A stretch of DNA of 64,000 nt from Saposhnikovia divaricata (taxonomy: Eukaryota > Streptophyta > Magnoliopsida > Apiales > Apiaceae): the NCBI GenBank assembly GCA_036435485.1, contig CM071597.1, positions 140,923,647 to 140,987,646 of the forward strand, read 5' to 3'. Every line of letters begins with the position of its first letter. The first letter of the stretch is position 1. The notes beneath the pieces were generated by a model. The model had not been told where the DNA came from and searched no databases. It saw only the letters and a list, made by a program, of their open reading frames with translations. Positions 12,467 to 22,510 of this stretch are shown in pieces. The translations under genes and the position numbers were made by a program.

Positions 12467-12985
12467 TGATATGGGCTAAAAGTAAGCCTTAAAGACACCT
12501 TTAATGTGGTATTAATTATACCCGGAATAGTCCAAATGTGGGACCCACCAGTTGGGCCCAAACCCTATTTATAATATTAATTTCGTAATTAATATTAAGG
12601 GTAATAAACAGCTCAGCAAATAAGAGTTGGATAAGGATAATATCTCCTTCAGACTTATCCTACAAGGCATCCAATTCTATATGGAAACTGATTCCTATAA
12701 GGAATAGATCTAGAACTTTCCTCAAGGAGGTGACTTATCTATTAAGTCTCCAACTCCTACCTTAATTCTAAGGCTTCTCAGCCTATATAAATTGTCAGAC
12801 CCCTCACCTCAGAACTACGTTTTTTGGCTTGATCTTTGATATTCATCAAAGTACGTAGGCATCTTGTGAAGGCAGAATCAGCCACGAGCACAAGAACAGC
12901 CATTAAAGCACGAAGCTCACACACCCTTACATTAAATACATAAACCCTAGCCGCAATACTAGTAGCCTAGTTTTTATTCCACAAC
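12467..12985 (+). repeat. Tat-I 5' LTR
   Basis: Starts TGATATGGGCTAAAAG and ends near TTCCACAAC; the exact last base is uncertain by 1-2 nt. Nearly identical to 22511-23030. It contains a TATA box and a leader with ATTCATCAAAGTACGTAGG. Confidence 0.9.
12784..12791 (+). promoter_or_regulatory. TATA box in Tat-I 5' LTR
   Basis: TATATAAA, about 235 nt before the gag-pol ATG. The same box is at 22828-22835 in the 3' LTR. The two bases just downstream differ between the LTRs (TT versus GG). Confidence 0.7.
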
Positions 12986-12988
12986 TTT

Positions 12989-13004
12989 TGGCGCCGTCTG
13001 TGGG
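12989..13004 (+). other. Tat-I primer-binding site
   Basis: TGGCGCCGTCTGTGGG starts 3-4 nt after the LTR end. TGGCGCC is the usual start of the tRNA primer site in Athila/Tat elements. The exact tRNA was not determined. Confidence 0.75.
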
Positions 13005-13019
13005 AAGACAACATCAACC

Positions 13020-16000
13020 ATGGTTCAAACACGAAGGACAACGTCAACCGAGGCCGTGCCCCTTAACTCTGCTCAACCAGCCACTTCAGATTCGCTCATC
13101 GTCACTGAGGAAGGACAAATACTCCCATCAATAGGGACGGTCGTTCAACCTCTGCCCACTCAACCCCCAGGGACGACTCCCCATGTAGAGGGGACTCACT
13201 CAGTGATCGTCCATCAAGGCCAAGAAACCAACCCTCTCCAGATGGTGGTTTCTCCTCTTGGTAACGTTGATCGCACGGGGGTACAGATCCACACTACGGA
13301 TCTCCCTTTGAACACCAACCCTATGTATGGACTGCCTAACTATCCCCCTCGACGAAGGGAACCTGGACCGAGCGGACACGCCTTACAGATCCGGGATCGA
13401 GAATATGATGACTACTCGGGTCCCTATACTGATGATTCATCATCATCTGAAGATGATGATCGAGATGAAGCCCCGAGGAGGCGACGTGCTAGCAAGGAAC
13501 CCCTAAGAAGAACACGGAGAATCCATGATGGGCCTCCACAAACGATTGAGGAGAGGATTAAGGCTCATGAGGCTGAGATCCAAAGGTTGAAGGATGATAT
13601 AGCAAGGGAACAGGCAAGACAGAGTCTGATTCGACCCCCTCCAATCTCAGAAAGGATTCCTGTTATAGATTTGGAGAGGTCTTCAAGAAGACAGAAGAGG
13701 GCTGATGTCCCAACAAGAGAAGCTATGAGGGTGGAAACCCCCAGGAGTAACCCCAAAGATCTGATGCCACTTGGGGACCCTGACGATCCCACACCTCCGT
13801 TTACTGATGAGGTGATGAATACCCACATCTCAAGGAAGTTTAAGATGCCAACTATTAAGGCCTATGATGGAACGGGCGATCCCGCAAATCATGTCAGAAC
13901 TTTCTCGAACGCACTGCTGCTGCAGCCTGCTAGTGATGCCTTAAAGTGTAGGGCGTTCCCTCAAACTCTGTCAGGAATGGCTCAAAGATGGTATAGCCGT
14001 CTACCTGCAAATTCGATTGGCTCTTTTAAGGAGTTAAGCGCTGCTTTCATCATCCAATTCATCAGTGGGAGAATTCATGAGAAAAGTTCTGCATCCCTTA
14101 TGTATGTGGTGCAAGGGAAGAATGAGAACTTAAGGGATTATCTCAAGCGATTCACCAAAGAGACGCTGAATATCACCGATCTGGAAAATAAGGTGGCCAT
14201 GGTAGCCCTGGAACACGGAACCACTGACCTCTTCTTCAAAAGGTCTTTGGCAAAACATCCTCCTGAGAACATGGCCGAACTCCAAAGAAGAGCCGATAAA
14301 TATATCAAGGCTGAGGACAGCATTAAGAAGGAAACCACAGTAGGTAATGGCAAGGGCTCTAATGATTCGAAGAAAAGAAAATCAGAACAAGAGTACGACG
14401 CTAGGGACAAGTATCCCCGGACTGGCAAGGACTCTGATTCATCACCTAAGAAGGGTTTTGGGTCAAGGTTTTCTGATTACGCAAGGTTGAACGCTCCTAG
14501 GAGCCAAATTTTGTTGGACATTGAGAAGGATAAGGACTTTCGCTGGCCTAAACCGCTCAGGGGTGATCCCGAAAAGAGAAACAAAGATCTGTATTGTAGA
14601 TTCCATAAGGATGTGGGGCATGACACAGATGACTGCAGACAGTTGAAGGATGAAATTGAGTTTTTAATCCGGAAGGGAAAGTTAAACAAGTTCACTAAAG
14701 GTGAAGACCGTGGAACCCAGAAGAGGGATTATGAAAGAAGAGACAATGATAGGAGGGATAACGATCGCAATCGTAACCCGCAGCCTCGAGGGCCAGTAAT
14801 TAATATGATTTGGGGAGGACCAACAGCGGCCGGCACTACCCGAAACTCTCGAAAGGCTTATGCCAGGGAAGTGATGCACATCACAGGAGAAGCCCCGAAG
14901 CGTGCTAAGACTGAGGCAGTGATTGGTTTTGATGATTCGGACCTTGAAGGGGTGAAATTCCCCCATGACGACCCGTTGGTCATAACTCCAGTAATTGGAA
15001 ACTCGGAAGTGAAGCGAGTCCTGATAGACAATGGAGCTTCCGTCGATATCTTGTTTCATGATGCTTTTATGAGGATGGGGTATACTGACTCTCAACTAAC
15101 CCCGACTAACATGCCGATCTACGGATTTAATGGAGTTGAATCCAAGGTTGAAGGGACCATTCAGCTGCCCATGACAATAGGGCAAGAACCTAAGGAGGCC
15201 ACCCAGATGCTAAACTTTCTAGTAATTAAGGCTGCCTCAACGTACAATGCAATCTTAGGGAGGACCGGACTTCATGCATTCAAGGCTGTTGCCTCTACTT
15301 ATCACATGAAGGTCAAATTTCCAACCAGGAATGGTGTTGGAGAACAAAAAGGAGATCAGAAAATGGCCAGAAGTTGCTATGTGGCTGCTTTGAGAGCTGA
15401 CGGAACCGGGGGGCAGGTACTCCCAATTGAAGACATGGATGTCCATGATGATAATGAACACCGGGGAAAGCCAGCGGAGGACTTAATACCTATCCCTCTG
15501 GAGTTAGGCGACCCTGAGAAGGTGACTTATATTGGAGCCTCTTTGAAAGAACCCCTGAAGGGCAAATTAATAGAGTTCTTACAAAGGAATAGTGACGTTT
15601 TTGCTTGGACAGCAGCTGACATGCCAGGGATTGATCCTCAACTCATAACTCATAGATTGAATGTTGACCCTAATCGGAAGATAGTACAGCAGAAGAAGAG
15701 AAATTTTGCTCCGGAAAGGCAAGAGGCCATTAAGCAAGAAGTGGATAAGCTCTTGGAGGCTGGTTTTATTGAGGAAATTCAATTTCCCGAATGGTTAGCA
15801 AACCCAGTGATGGTCAAGAAAGCGAATGGGAAGTGGAGGATGTGTATAGACTTCACTGACCTGAATGATGCATGCCCAAAGGATTGTTTCCCTCTGCCAA
15901 GGATAGATATGTTGATAGATGCCACAGCTGGACATGAGATGCTGAGCTTCATGGATGGATTCAGCGGCTATAATCAGATTAAGATGCACAAGGATGACAT

Positions 16001-18734
16001 CCCTAAGGTATCTTTCATAACCGACTTTGGTGTTTTCTGCTATCTTGTTATGGCGTTTGGCTTAAAGAATGCGGGAGCTACTTACCAACGATTGGTGAAT
16101 AAGATATTTGCCCATCTGATTGGAAAAACCATGGAGGTTTATGTCGATGATATGCTGGTTAAAAGTTTGGTCAAAGCAGACCATATCAAGCACCTCAGAG
16201 AAGCATTTGAAGTGCTGAGGCACCACAAGATGATGTTGAATCCAGCCAAATGTGCCTTTGGTGTTGGATCAGGCAAATTTTTGGGTCTAATGGTTTCTAA
16301 AAGAGGCATAGAGGCCAACCCCGATAAGATCAAGGCGATCTTAGACATGGAACCCCCACGCTCTATAAGAGACGTGCAGAAGTTGACAGGCCGGGTAGCG
16401 GCTTTAGGAAGATTCATCTCCAAGTCTGGTGACAAGTGCTTGCCTTTCTTTCAAGCATTGAAGAAAGTGAAAAATTTTGAGTGGACCCCTGAGAGCCAAG
16501 AGGCCTTTGAGCAATTGAAGAAATACATGGTTGAAGCCCCGTTATTGACCAAACCAAGTCCTGGAGAGACTCTTTATCTATACCTGGCGGTATCTGAGCA
16601 AGCCCTGAGTGCTGTCCTTATTCGGGAAGAGGAGAAAGTCCAGAAACCTATCTACTATGTAAGCAAAGTGTTGCATGGGGCTGAGTTGAATTACTCACCC
16701 ATAGAAAAGTTTGCTTTGGCTTTAGTAACTGCCTCATGGAAATTGCGACCTTACTTTCAGGCACACAAGATTCAAGTTCTGACGAACCAACAGTTGAGGA
16801 ACATATTGCATAGCCCTAAGGCCAGTGGAAGGCTAATTAAATGGGCGATTGAGTTAGGAGAATTCGATATCACATACAAGCCTCGGACAGCCATCAAGGC
16901 TCAGGCATTGGCTGACTTCGTGGTTGAATGTACTATTAACAACCAAGAAGTCGGGGGGCAAGAGATAATGACTACCCCTGGGCAAGAGAAAAAAGAAGAG
17001 GAACTTACACCTGATCTAAAGGAATATTGGGTGCTCTATTTTGATGGAGCATCAAAAACAAATTCTAGTGGTGCAGGTTTGGTTTTGCAAAGCCCTGATG
17101 GGTTCACAGTTGAGTATGCTTTAAAGCTGGATTTTTCTACTACTAACAATGAGGCAGAGTATGAGGCATTAATAGCTGGTTTGGGTTTAGCTAGAATCAT
17201 GCGGGTCAAAAACCTTAAAGTTTGCGGAGATTCACGACTTGTGATATCCCAAGTAAACGGTGAATTCGAAGCTAAGGATGAGACTATGGCGAAATACCTG
17301 AGAGTGGTGAAGGCTGTTATGTCTCAGTTTGGGGAGTGTCATGTTGAGCACATCCCGAGAGAAGAAAACGTTAAGGCCGATGCCCTGTCTAAGTTTGCTT
17401 CTTCTGAAATAGAAAATTATGCTGGGAGTGTCTACTTTCAGGTCCTGAAGGCCCCAACCATTAATGCAAAGTTAATGGCACCGATTGATATAGGAGGCTC
17501 TTGGATAGATCCTATCAAGGCACACCTGGAGACCGGTTGGCTCCCAGACAATGCCATGGAGGCACGAAAACTCTCAGTAAGAGCGTTGAGATATACTTTG
17601 ATTGAGGGTATTCTGTACAAAAGGTCATTTGTCATCCCGTACTTGAAATGTCTAAGGCCTTTAGAGGCAAGGGAAGCATTAGAGGAAGTTCATGAAGGGA
17701 TCTGTGGGCAACATTTGGGGGGCAGAGCCCTAGCTCACAAGATAATTCGTTTAGGGTTTTATTGGCCGGAGATGTTGGCTGATGCACAAAACTATGTCAA
17801 GAGATGTGAGAGATGCCAGAAGCATGCCCCAATTGTGAGGCAACCGCCTGAGATGTTGACCTCTATCAACTCTCCCATTCCATTTGCAATGTGGGGGATG
17901 GACATACTTGGACCCTTTCCCATGGCTTCAGCACAGAGGAAATTCCTGATAGTGGCCATTGATTACTTCACTAAGTGGATTGAGGCTAAACCCCTGGCCA
18001 AGATAACCACCAAGCAAGTTTCCCAGTTCTTCTGGGAGAACATCATTTGCAGATACGGAATCCCACGAATCCTTGTGACAGACAATGGGACACAGTTCAA
18101 TAATGAGGAGTTTAAGAAGTATTGTGAAGAGAATGCGATTGAGCTCCGCTTTACCTCAGTGGCACATCCACAAGCCAATGGGCAAGCTGAGGTAGCTAAT
18201 CGAATTATCCTTGATGGACTGAAGAAGAGGGTCGAGCGCTCTAGGAACACTTGGGTAGATGAACTGCTGCCCATACTCTGGGCGTATCGTACCACTTGTA
18301 AGGTAACAACTGGAGCAACCCCATTTTTGCTGGCTTATGGAGCTGAGGCTGTTGTGCCCTTGGAGATCATGCAGGCATCACCTCGAATCGAGGCATATGA
18401 GCCAGAAACTAATGAAGAAGGGATGAGACTGGCCCTGGATTTAATTGACGAGGTTAGAGATGAAGCTAATGCTAGGAATGCTGAGTATCAGAAGAGAGCC
18501 TCTTTTCATTACAACCAGAGAGTTAAAGAAAGATTTTTTCGACAAGGCGACATAGTCCTGAGGAAGATTGAAGCCTCAGGAGTTGGCCAAAAAGGAAAGT
18601 TAGCACCAAACTGGGAAGGACCGTATCTAGTCAGGAAGGTGTTAGGACAAGGATCTTACAAGTTAGAAACCTTGGATGGGGTTGAGGTGCCCCGGACTTG
18701 GCATGCTGTGAACCTCAAAGTTTATTATGTTTGA
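13020..18734 (+). CDS. gag-pol: Tat-I gag-pol polyprotein, intact
   Basis: 1904 codons with no stop or frameshift, starting at an ATG 15 nt after the primer site. Domains in order: disordered charged N-terminus; capsid-type gag (about 275-440); a CRFH...GH...DDC zinc knuckle near residue 525; aspartic protease DNGAS near 670; reverse transcriptase with YVDD at 1041-1044; RT-linked RNase H (about 1185-1290) with poorly kept acidic residues (N in the usual LTDQPL position); archaeal-type RNase H starting at about 1335 (FDGAS, D1342); integrase with HHCC zinc region (about 1560-1605) and D1628, D1688, E1724 (35 residues between the last two). I see no chromodomain. The polyprotein would make virus-like particles, reverse-transcribe the RNA and integrate the cDNA. 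Because the frame is intact and the LTRs almost identical, this copy could be autonomous. Confidence 0.95.
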   Translation: MVQTRRTTSTEAVPLNSAQPATSDSLIVTEEGQILPSIGTVVQPLPTQPPGTTPHVEGTHSVIVHQGQETNPLQMVVSPLGNVDRTGVQIHTTDLPLNTNPMYGLPNYPPRRREPGPSGHALQIRDREYDDYSGPYTDDSSSSEDDDRDEAPRRRRASKEPLRRTRRIHDGPPQTIEERIKAHEAEIQRLKDDIAREQARQSLIRPPPISERIPVIDLERSSRRQKRADVPTREAMRVETPRSNPKDLMPLGDPDDPTPPFTDEVMNTHISRKFKMPTIKAYDGTGDPANHVRTFSNALLLQPASDALKCRAFPQTLSGMAQRWYSRLPANSIGSFKELSAAFIIQFISGRIHEKSSASLMYVVQGKNENLRDYLKRFTKETLNITDLENKVAMVALEHGTTDLFFKRSLAKHPPENMAELQRRADKYIKAEDSIKKETTVGNGKGSNDSKKRKSEQEYDARDKYPRTGKDSDSSPKKGFGSRFSDYARLNAPRSQILLDIEKDKDFRWPKPLRGDPEKRNKDLYCRFHKDVGHDTDDCRQLKDEIEFLIRKGKLNKFTKGEDRGTQKRDYERRDNDRRDNDRNRNPQPRGPVINMIWGGPTAAGTTRNSRKAYAREVMHITGEAPKRAKTEAVIGFDDSDLEGVKFPHDDPLVITPVIGNSEVKRVLIDNGASVDILFHDAFMRMGYTDSQLTPTNMPIYGFNGVESKVEGTIQLPMTIGQEPKEATQMLNFLVIKAASTYNAILGRTGLHAFKAVASTYHMKVKFPTRNGVGEQKGDQKMARSCYVAALRADGTGGQVLPIEDMDVHDDNEHRGKPAEDLIPIPLELGDPEKVTYIGASLKEPLKGKLIEFLQRNSDVFAWTAADMPGIDPQLITHRLNVDPNRKIVQQKKRNFAPERQEAIKQEVDKLLEAGFIEEIQFPEWLANPVMVKKANGKWRMCIDFTDLNDACPKDCFPLPRIDMLIDATAGHEMLSFMDGFSGYNQIKMHKDDIPKVSFITDFGVFCYLVMAFGLKNAGATYQRLVNKIFAHLIGKTMEVYVDDMLVKSLVKADHIKHLREAFEVLRHHKMMLNPAKCAFGVGSGKFLGLMVSKRGIEANPDKIKAILDMEPPRSIRDVQKLTGRVAALGRFISKSGDKCLPFFQALKKVKNFEWTPESQEAFEQLKKYMVEAPLLTKPSPGETLYLYLAVSEQALSAVLIREEEKVQKPIYYVSKVLHGAELNYSPIEKFALALVTASWKLRPYFQAHKIQVLTNQQLRNILHSPKASGRLIKWAIELGEFDITYKPRTAIKAQALADFVVECTINNQEVGGQEIMTTPGQEKKEEELTPDLKEYWVLYFDGASKTNSSGAGLVLQSPDGFTVEYALKLDFSTTNNEAEYEALIAGLGLARIMRVKNLKVCGDSRLVISQVNGEFEAKDETMAKYLRVVKAVMSQFGECHVEHIPREENVKADALSKFASSEIENYAGSVYFQVLKAPTINAKLMAPIDIGGSWIDPIKAHLETGWLPDNAMEARKLSVRALRYTLIEGILYKRSFVIPYLKCLRPLEAREALEEVHEGICGQHLGGRALAHKIIRLGFYWPEMLADAQNYVKRCERCQKHAPIVRQPPEMLTSINSPIPFAMWGMDILGPFPMASAQRKFLIVAIDYFTKWIEAKPLAKITTKQVSQFFWENIICRYGIPRILVTDNGTQFNNEEFKKYCEENAIELRFTSVAHPQANGQAEVANRIILDGLKKRVERSRNTWVDELLPILWAYRTTCKVTTGATPFLLAYGAEAVVPLEIMQASPRIEAYEPETNEEGMRLALDLIDEVRDEANARNAEYQKRASFHYNQRVKERFFRQGDIVLRKIEASGVGQKGKLAPNWEGPYLVRKVLGQGSYKLETLDGVEVPRTWHAVNLKVYYV

Positions 18735-19150
18735 GGTCTTTTGATAAAGGCTTGAACTTTTATCTATTTATTAGGAATAAGGTTCGAATGAAACCATTAT
18801 AGAGCATGTTGCTCCCAGTAGTTGATAGAGTATCTATGTAAGGGTTGAACCCATTTTATTAATGTCCTTTGACAGCATAATGGAATTTATTCTGTTTTCT
18901 CTATTGGTTATCCTTCCTTGCTAAAATAAACGAAAGACGAATGTTGGACCGACTTATAAGTTTAAGTACCAGCCAGGAGGCCAAGTACTCAAAAATCCTA
19001 AAGTATTAACAAACTATGAGCAAAAGCAAGAAAAATGAGCGGAAATAAACTGCATAAATAGTTAAGTCAGAAATTACAAAGGCCCGAAGGCTATTAAGTC
19101 AAATGATTGAAACCCAGAGTTCAGAAAGGCAAATGATAAATAAATAAAGC
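18735..19150. other. Spacer between convergent pol and antisense gene
   Basis: 416 bp separate the pol stop from the stop of the opposite-strand gene. It presumably holds 3' ends of both transcripts. A minus-strand AATAAAA lies near 18853-18859. I see no frame. Confidence 0.5.
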
Positions 19151-21064
19151 CTAAGGGGCCTCAGGGGCCTCCTTAGCAGGAGAAGCATCCTCAGAGCTAG
19201 TCTCAGTAGTAGACCCCTCGTCGGCAGAGATAGCAGCACCAGGCTGAGCTAGAGTAGGCTCGGGATCCAAAGCTGAAGTAGTGGCAGTAGCATGCTCCTT
19301 AACCAAAGTGTCATCCTCCCCAAACAGCTCTTCACTGGAACCAGGCCCCTGTGTCATGGCATTGGTAAGGTGAGGGCTAGGAAAAGCAGAAGGCAAGAAT
19401 AACCCTGGATGCTGCCTCAGAACTGCTTCAAGGGCTTTGGTCCACCCATCAGAAAACTGACTAGGAAAGAGCATCTCATCATGCTGATCCATGAGAGTCT
19501 TGTACTCATCTGAATCCAGATATTCATCAATATGCTTCTCCTTGTCATCTCTCAGGGCGACCAGCTCCGCATGCATCCCTACCATCTCTTCATCTTTCTT
19601 CTTTATTTGCTCTTCCAGACGGTTAATATGGAGAGTCTTCTTCTGAGACTCAGACTCAAAAGCTTTAGACTTCTCTTTCCAAGCTTTGGCTTTATGAACC
19701 AAGCTTTGGAAATGGACGTTAGCCTGCATGAAAGGTTAGCATTGAAATCAAGTAATGAACTTAAAAGCCGTTAAGGTATTGAAAGATAAAAGTTTGAGAC
19801 TTACCACAGCGAGAGCCTGAGCACCGAGTGCCTCTGACTCCCCAATACCTCCACCAAGGACCATGTCCTTATAATCAGGGGTGGTGATCGAGTTTAAAGA
19901 CCAATCCATGGAGTGCTTCGTAGAGCCCACCACAGAATCCTGCTTCCTAAAGCCCCAAGAAGGCCTGAAAACCGTCGACTGGACATTAACCTGGGAGCTC
20001 CCCTCCAGTCCAGCTATGTCACCATATCTCAACTCTCCTTTATGGACCTTGTGGGGGCGCAGGAAAGGAGGCTCCATGTTTTTCCCTCGAGGGTCAGCAA
20101 CCCTCTTAGCCCGAACCATCCTGGCTGTCTCTTCATCAGGAGAGGGTGCAGCCTCCACAATCAATTTCGCAACTGCAAGAACGACCAAAAAGAGAGTTGG
20201 AATAAATTCAGTAATAAAAAGTAAATGGCAAAGACCAGTAAGAAAATTACCCCGCTCAGAAACTCTGGAAAGGCCTACTCCCCTTAGAGATTCCTCATTT
20301 AAAAGACTTAGGCAGGTAATAGAACTACCGTCTGCCTCGGTCAAAGTATTATAAGCGGCCTGTTCCTCGGTACTAAGGACGATTCCCTTAGCACTTCCAT
20401 CTGAGACTCTCGAGAATGTCTGCCTAAAGAGAGTGCCCCAATCACCTCCATCCCATTCTAAGTATGCGAACTCATTTTTCCAGCCCGCATTATTATCAGG
20501 AATTGACTTGCCATTAAAAATTGGGGGAACTCTAGGACGGAGCTTAACATATACCCAGCCAGGGTTCGTGGCAGGACTATTGTAAAATTGAAAAAGTTTG
20601 CGAAAAAGCGCAACTGATAAAGGGAGCTGTTGTCGAAGACACAAAACCATAAAACATAATATAATTCTCCACGCGTTTGGCGGGAGTTGACATGGACTAA
20701 TTTGCACATCAGCTAAGAGTCTAGGAATGAATTCATGAAATGGAAAACGAAGGCCAGCCACTAGACTCTCCCTATAAACACACAAAGAATTGGGTTTCCA
20801 GTGACAAGGTCTGTCACCTGGCTCGGCTGGGACAAGTTTATAAGGTGATTTAATTTTGAAAAGCTTGTTATATCTAGTGATTTCATCAACATCATGATAA
20901 GAGCTACAGCAGTCATATGCATCTAATTCTGACAAAGAGGGGTAATCATCTCCACGTTGATTTAACATATCTACTAGAGATGTGTAAGAAGAGCGAATGG
21001 TGATTGTACCTTTGGAGGAGGCAGAATTCATCTTTGCAAGGCGAGACTTAGCTTTGTCTTCCAT
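19151..21064 (-). CDS. Antisense Tat gene with two introns (plant 'gypsy-type transposon' family protein)
   Basis: On the minus strand an ATG at 21064 opens a frame that fits three exons: 21064-20251, 20172-19805 and 19723-19151. The introns are 78 nt (starts GTAATTTT, ends TTCTTGCAG) and 81 nt (starts GTAAGT, ends CATGCAG); the second contains an in-frame stop, so splicing is needed. The spliced product would be 584 aa. The N-terminal half (PPNAWRII, QLPLSVALFRKLFQFY) resembles the plant family annotated 'putative gypsy type transposon', found as an extra ORF in Tat elements. The C-terminal part has a charged heptad-like stretch (KAKAWKEKSKAFE...IKKKDEEM), probably coiled coil, and an acidic Ser/Thr/Ala-rich tail. 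The function is unknown. A TTG-initiated extension to 21136 is possible but less likely. Confidence 0.8.
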
Positions 21065-21326
21065 TGGTGCTCTTGAAGAAAGGTTCGAAGCTCTTGTAAA
21101 ACCCAGAAAGTTTGAAGATTTGAAGAAAATCTTCAAAGAAAACCCAGAAAATATGAAGGAATGAAGGTATCTTCAAGAAATAAACCCAGAAACCACCGTG
21201 AAGGGGAGGAGCTCGAAGAAAACTTTCGCCGGAAATCGCCTTGAAATAGAGATAACTACAGAGAGAATTTCTAGTGAAGTGTTTGAGTAGAAGTAAGAAT
21301 GAGAAAGTGAACTCTTCACTCTCACT

Positions 21327-21334
21327 CTTATATA
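21327..21334 (-). promoter_or_regulatory. TATA box of the antisense Tat gene
   Basis: TATATAAG on the minus strand, followed by a GAGTGAGAGTGAAGAG leader and about 240 nt to the ATG at 21064. It suggests that the antisense gene has its own promoter, independent of the LTR. Confidence 0.6.
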
Positions 21335-21640
21335 CAACCTTTTAGCCGGTTAAAATTCCTCCAAACGGTCAAAAAACCTACAGTAACAGGTCAGAAAAGC
21401 CTATGAAACCGGCCCAAATTAAGGCCCAATTCTAGGACATTCTTAGGAAAATATCTTTGAAAAATATCTTAGATATTTTGAAGAAAATTAAAGGTATTTT
21501 TTTTAAAAAAATATCATGGACAATAAATCCTGGATTTGGATTCAAATAGCCCGGATGGGCCCAATAACAACTATGAGGATAAGCCCATTTTGAAAAGAAA
21601 AGTACCAGGCCCCATAAGAATAAGCCCAAAGCCAAAGTGG

Positions 21641-22190
21641 CCCTTATTTCGACCAGAATCCTGGTCGAAACGACCAAGGATCCTGGTCGAAAAACCCTTC
21701 GACCAAAGCGTTGGAAACGCCCTTATTTCGACCAGAATCCTGGTCGAAACGACCAAGAATCCTGGTCGAAAAACCCTTCGACCAAAGCGTTGGAAACGCC
21801 CTTATTTCGACCAGAATCCTGGTCGAAACGACCAAGAATCCTGGTCGAAAAACCCTTCGACCAAAGCGTTGGAAACGCCCTTATTTCGACCAGAATCCTG
21901 GTCGAAACGACCAGGAATCCTGGTCGAAAAAACTTTCGACCAAAACCATTCTGAGGCCCTTATTTCGACCAGAATCCTGGTCGAAACGACCAAGAATTTT
22001 GGTCGAAAAACCCTTCGACCAGAGCAAAATTGGACCCTTATTTCGACCAGAATCCTGGTCGAAACGACCAGGAATCCTGGTCGAAAATCTCTTCGATCAG
22101 GAATAAAAAGAAGGCCTTGTTTCGACCAGAATCCTGGTCGAATTCCTGGTCGAATTTCTGATCGAAAAAACTCAGTCCTGGTCGAAATTT
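21641..22190 (+). repeat. 79-bp tandem minisatellite made of hairpins
   Basis: Units start (CCCTTATTTCGACC) at 21641, 21720, 21799, 21878, 21957, 22035 and, degraded, about 22115: period 79, 79, 79, 79, 78, about 80. Each unit holds the palindrome TCGACCAG-AATC-CTGGTCGA plus a second CCAAGAATCCTGG arm. Units 1-3 are almost identical apart from one base, so the expansion is recent. Open frames on both strands across the array arise from its periodicity. Confidence 0.93.
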
Positions 22191-22495
22191 GCTATAAAAA
22201 TTGATTTTTTGACAGCAAATCTTCGCAGACATGGAATTTTGATACCTGTGGGTACCATAATAGGATAAAAATGGAAAGACGAGGAATTTCATAGATAATT
22301 CCTTGAAGAAAAAGACTCTGTAACTAAAGTTATGGAAATTGCTTAGCCTCGAATAAGGCATATCGTCGTAAACGTGTCGGTCGCTCCACACTTTGCATCA
22401 AGACGACATTCGTGAAACACTAGTGTACAAAGCCCTGACCCAAGTCTCACGAAAGGCAGATAAAACTTCAAGGAAAACCTGATCAGTTTTCCTAG

Positions 22496-22510
22496 AAGTT
22501 GGGGGGCAAA
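22496..22510 (+). other. Tat-I polypurine tract
   Basis: AAGTTGGGGGGCAAA directly precedes the 3' LTR start TGATATGGGC. It is the plus-strand primer site. The 22191-22495 stretch before it is unique sequence without a frame. Confidence 0.85.

Noticed and set aside
19881..20354. 157-aa and 103-aa plus-strand frames opposite the antisense gene
   Set aside because: They are shadow frames on the opposite strand of exons 1-2, with no domain similarity.
21536..22204. A 222-aa plus-strand frame and several minus-strand frames with repeated RPESW/RILVE motifs
   Set aside because: The 79-bp tandem repeat has no stop in several frames; the protein repeats only mirror the DNA periodicity.
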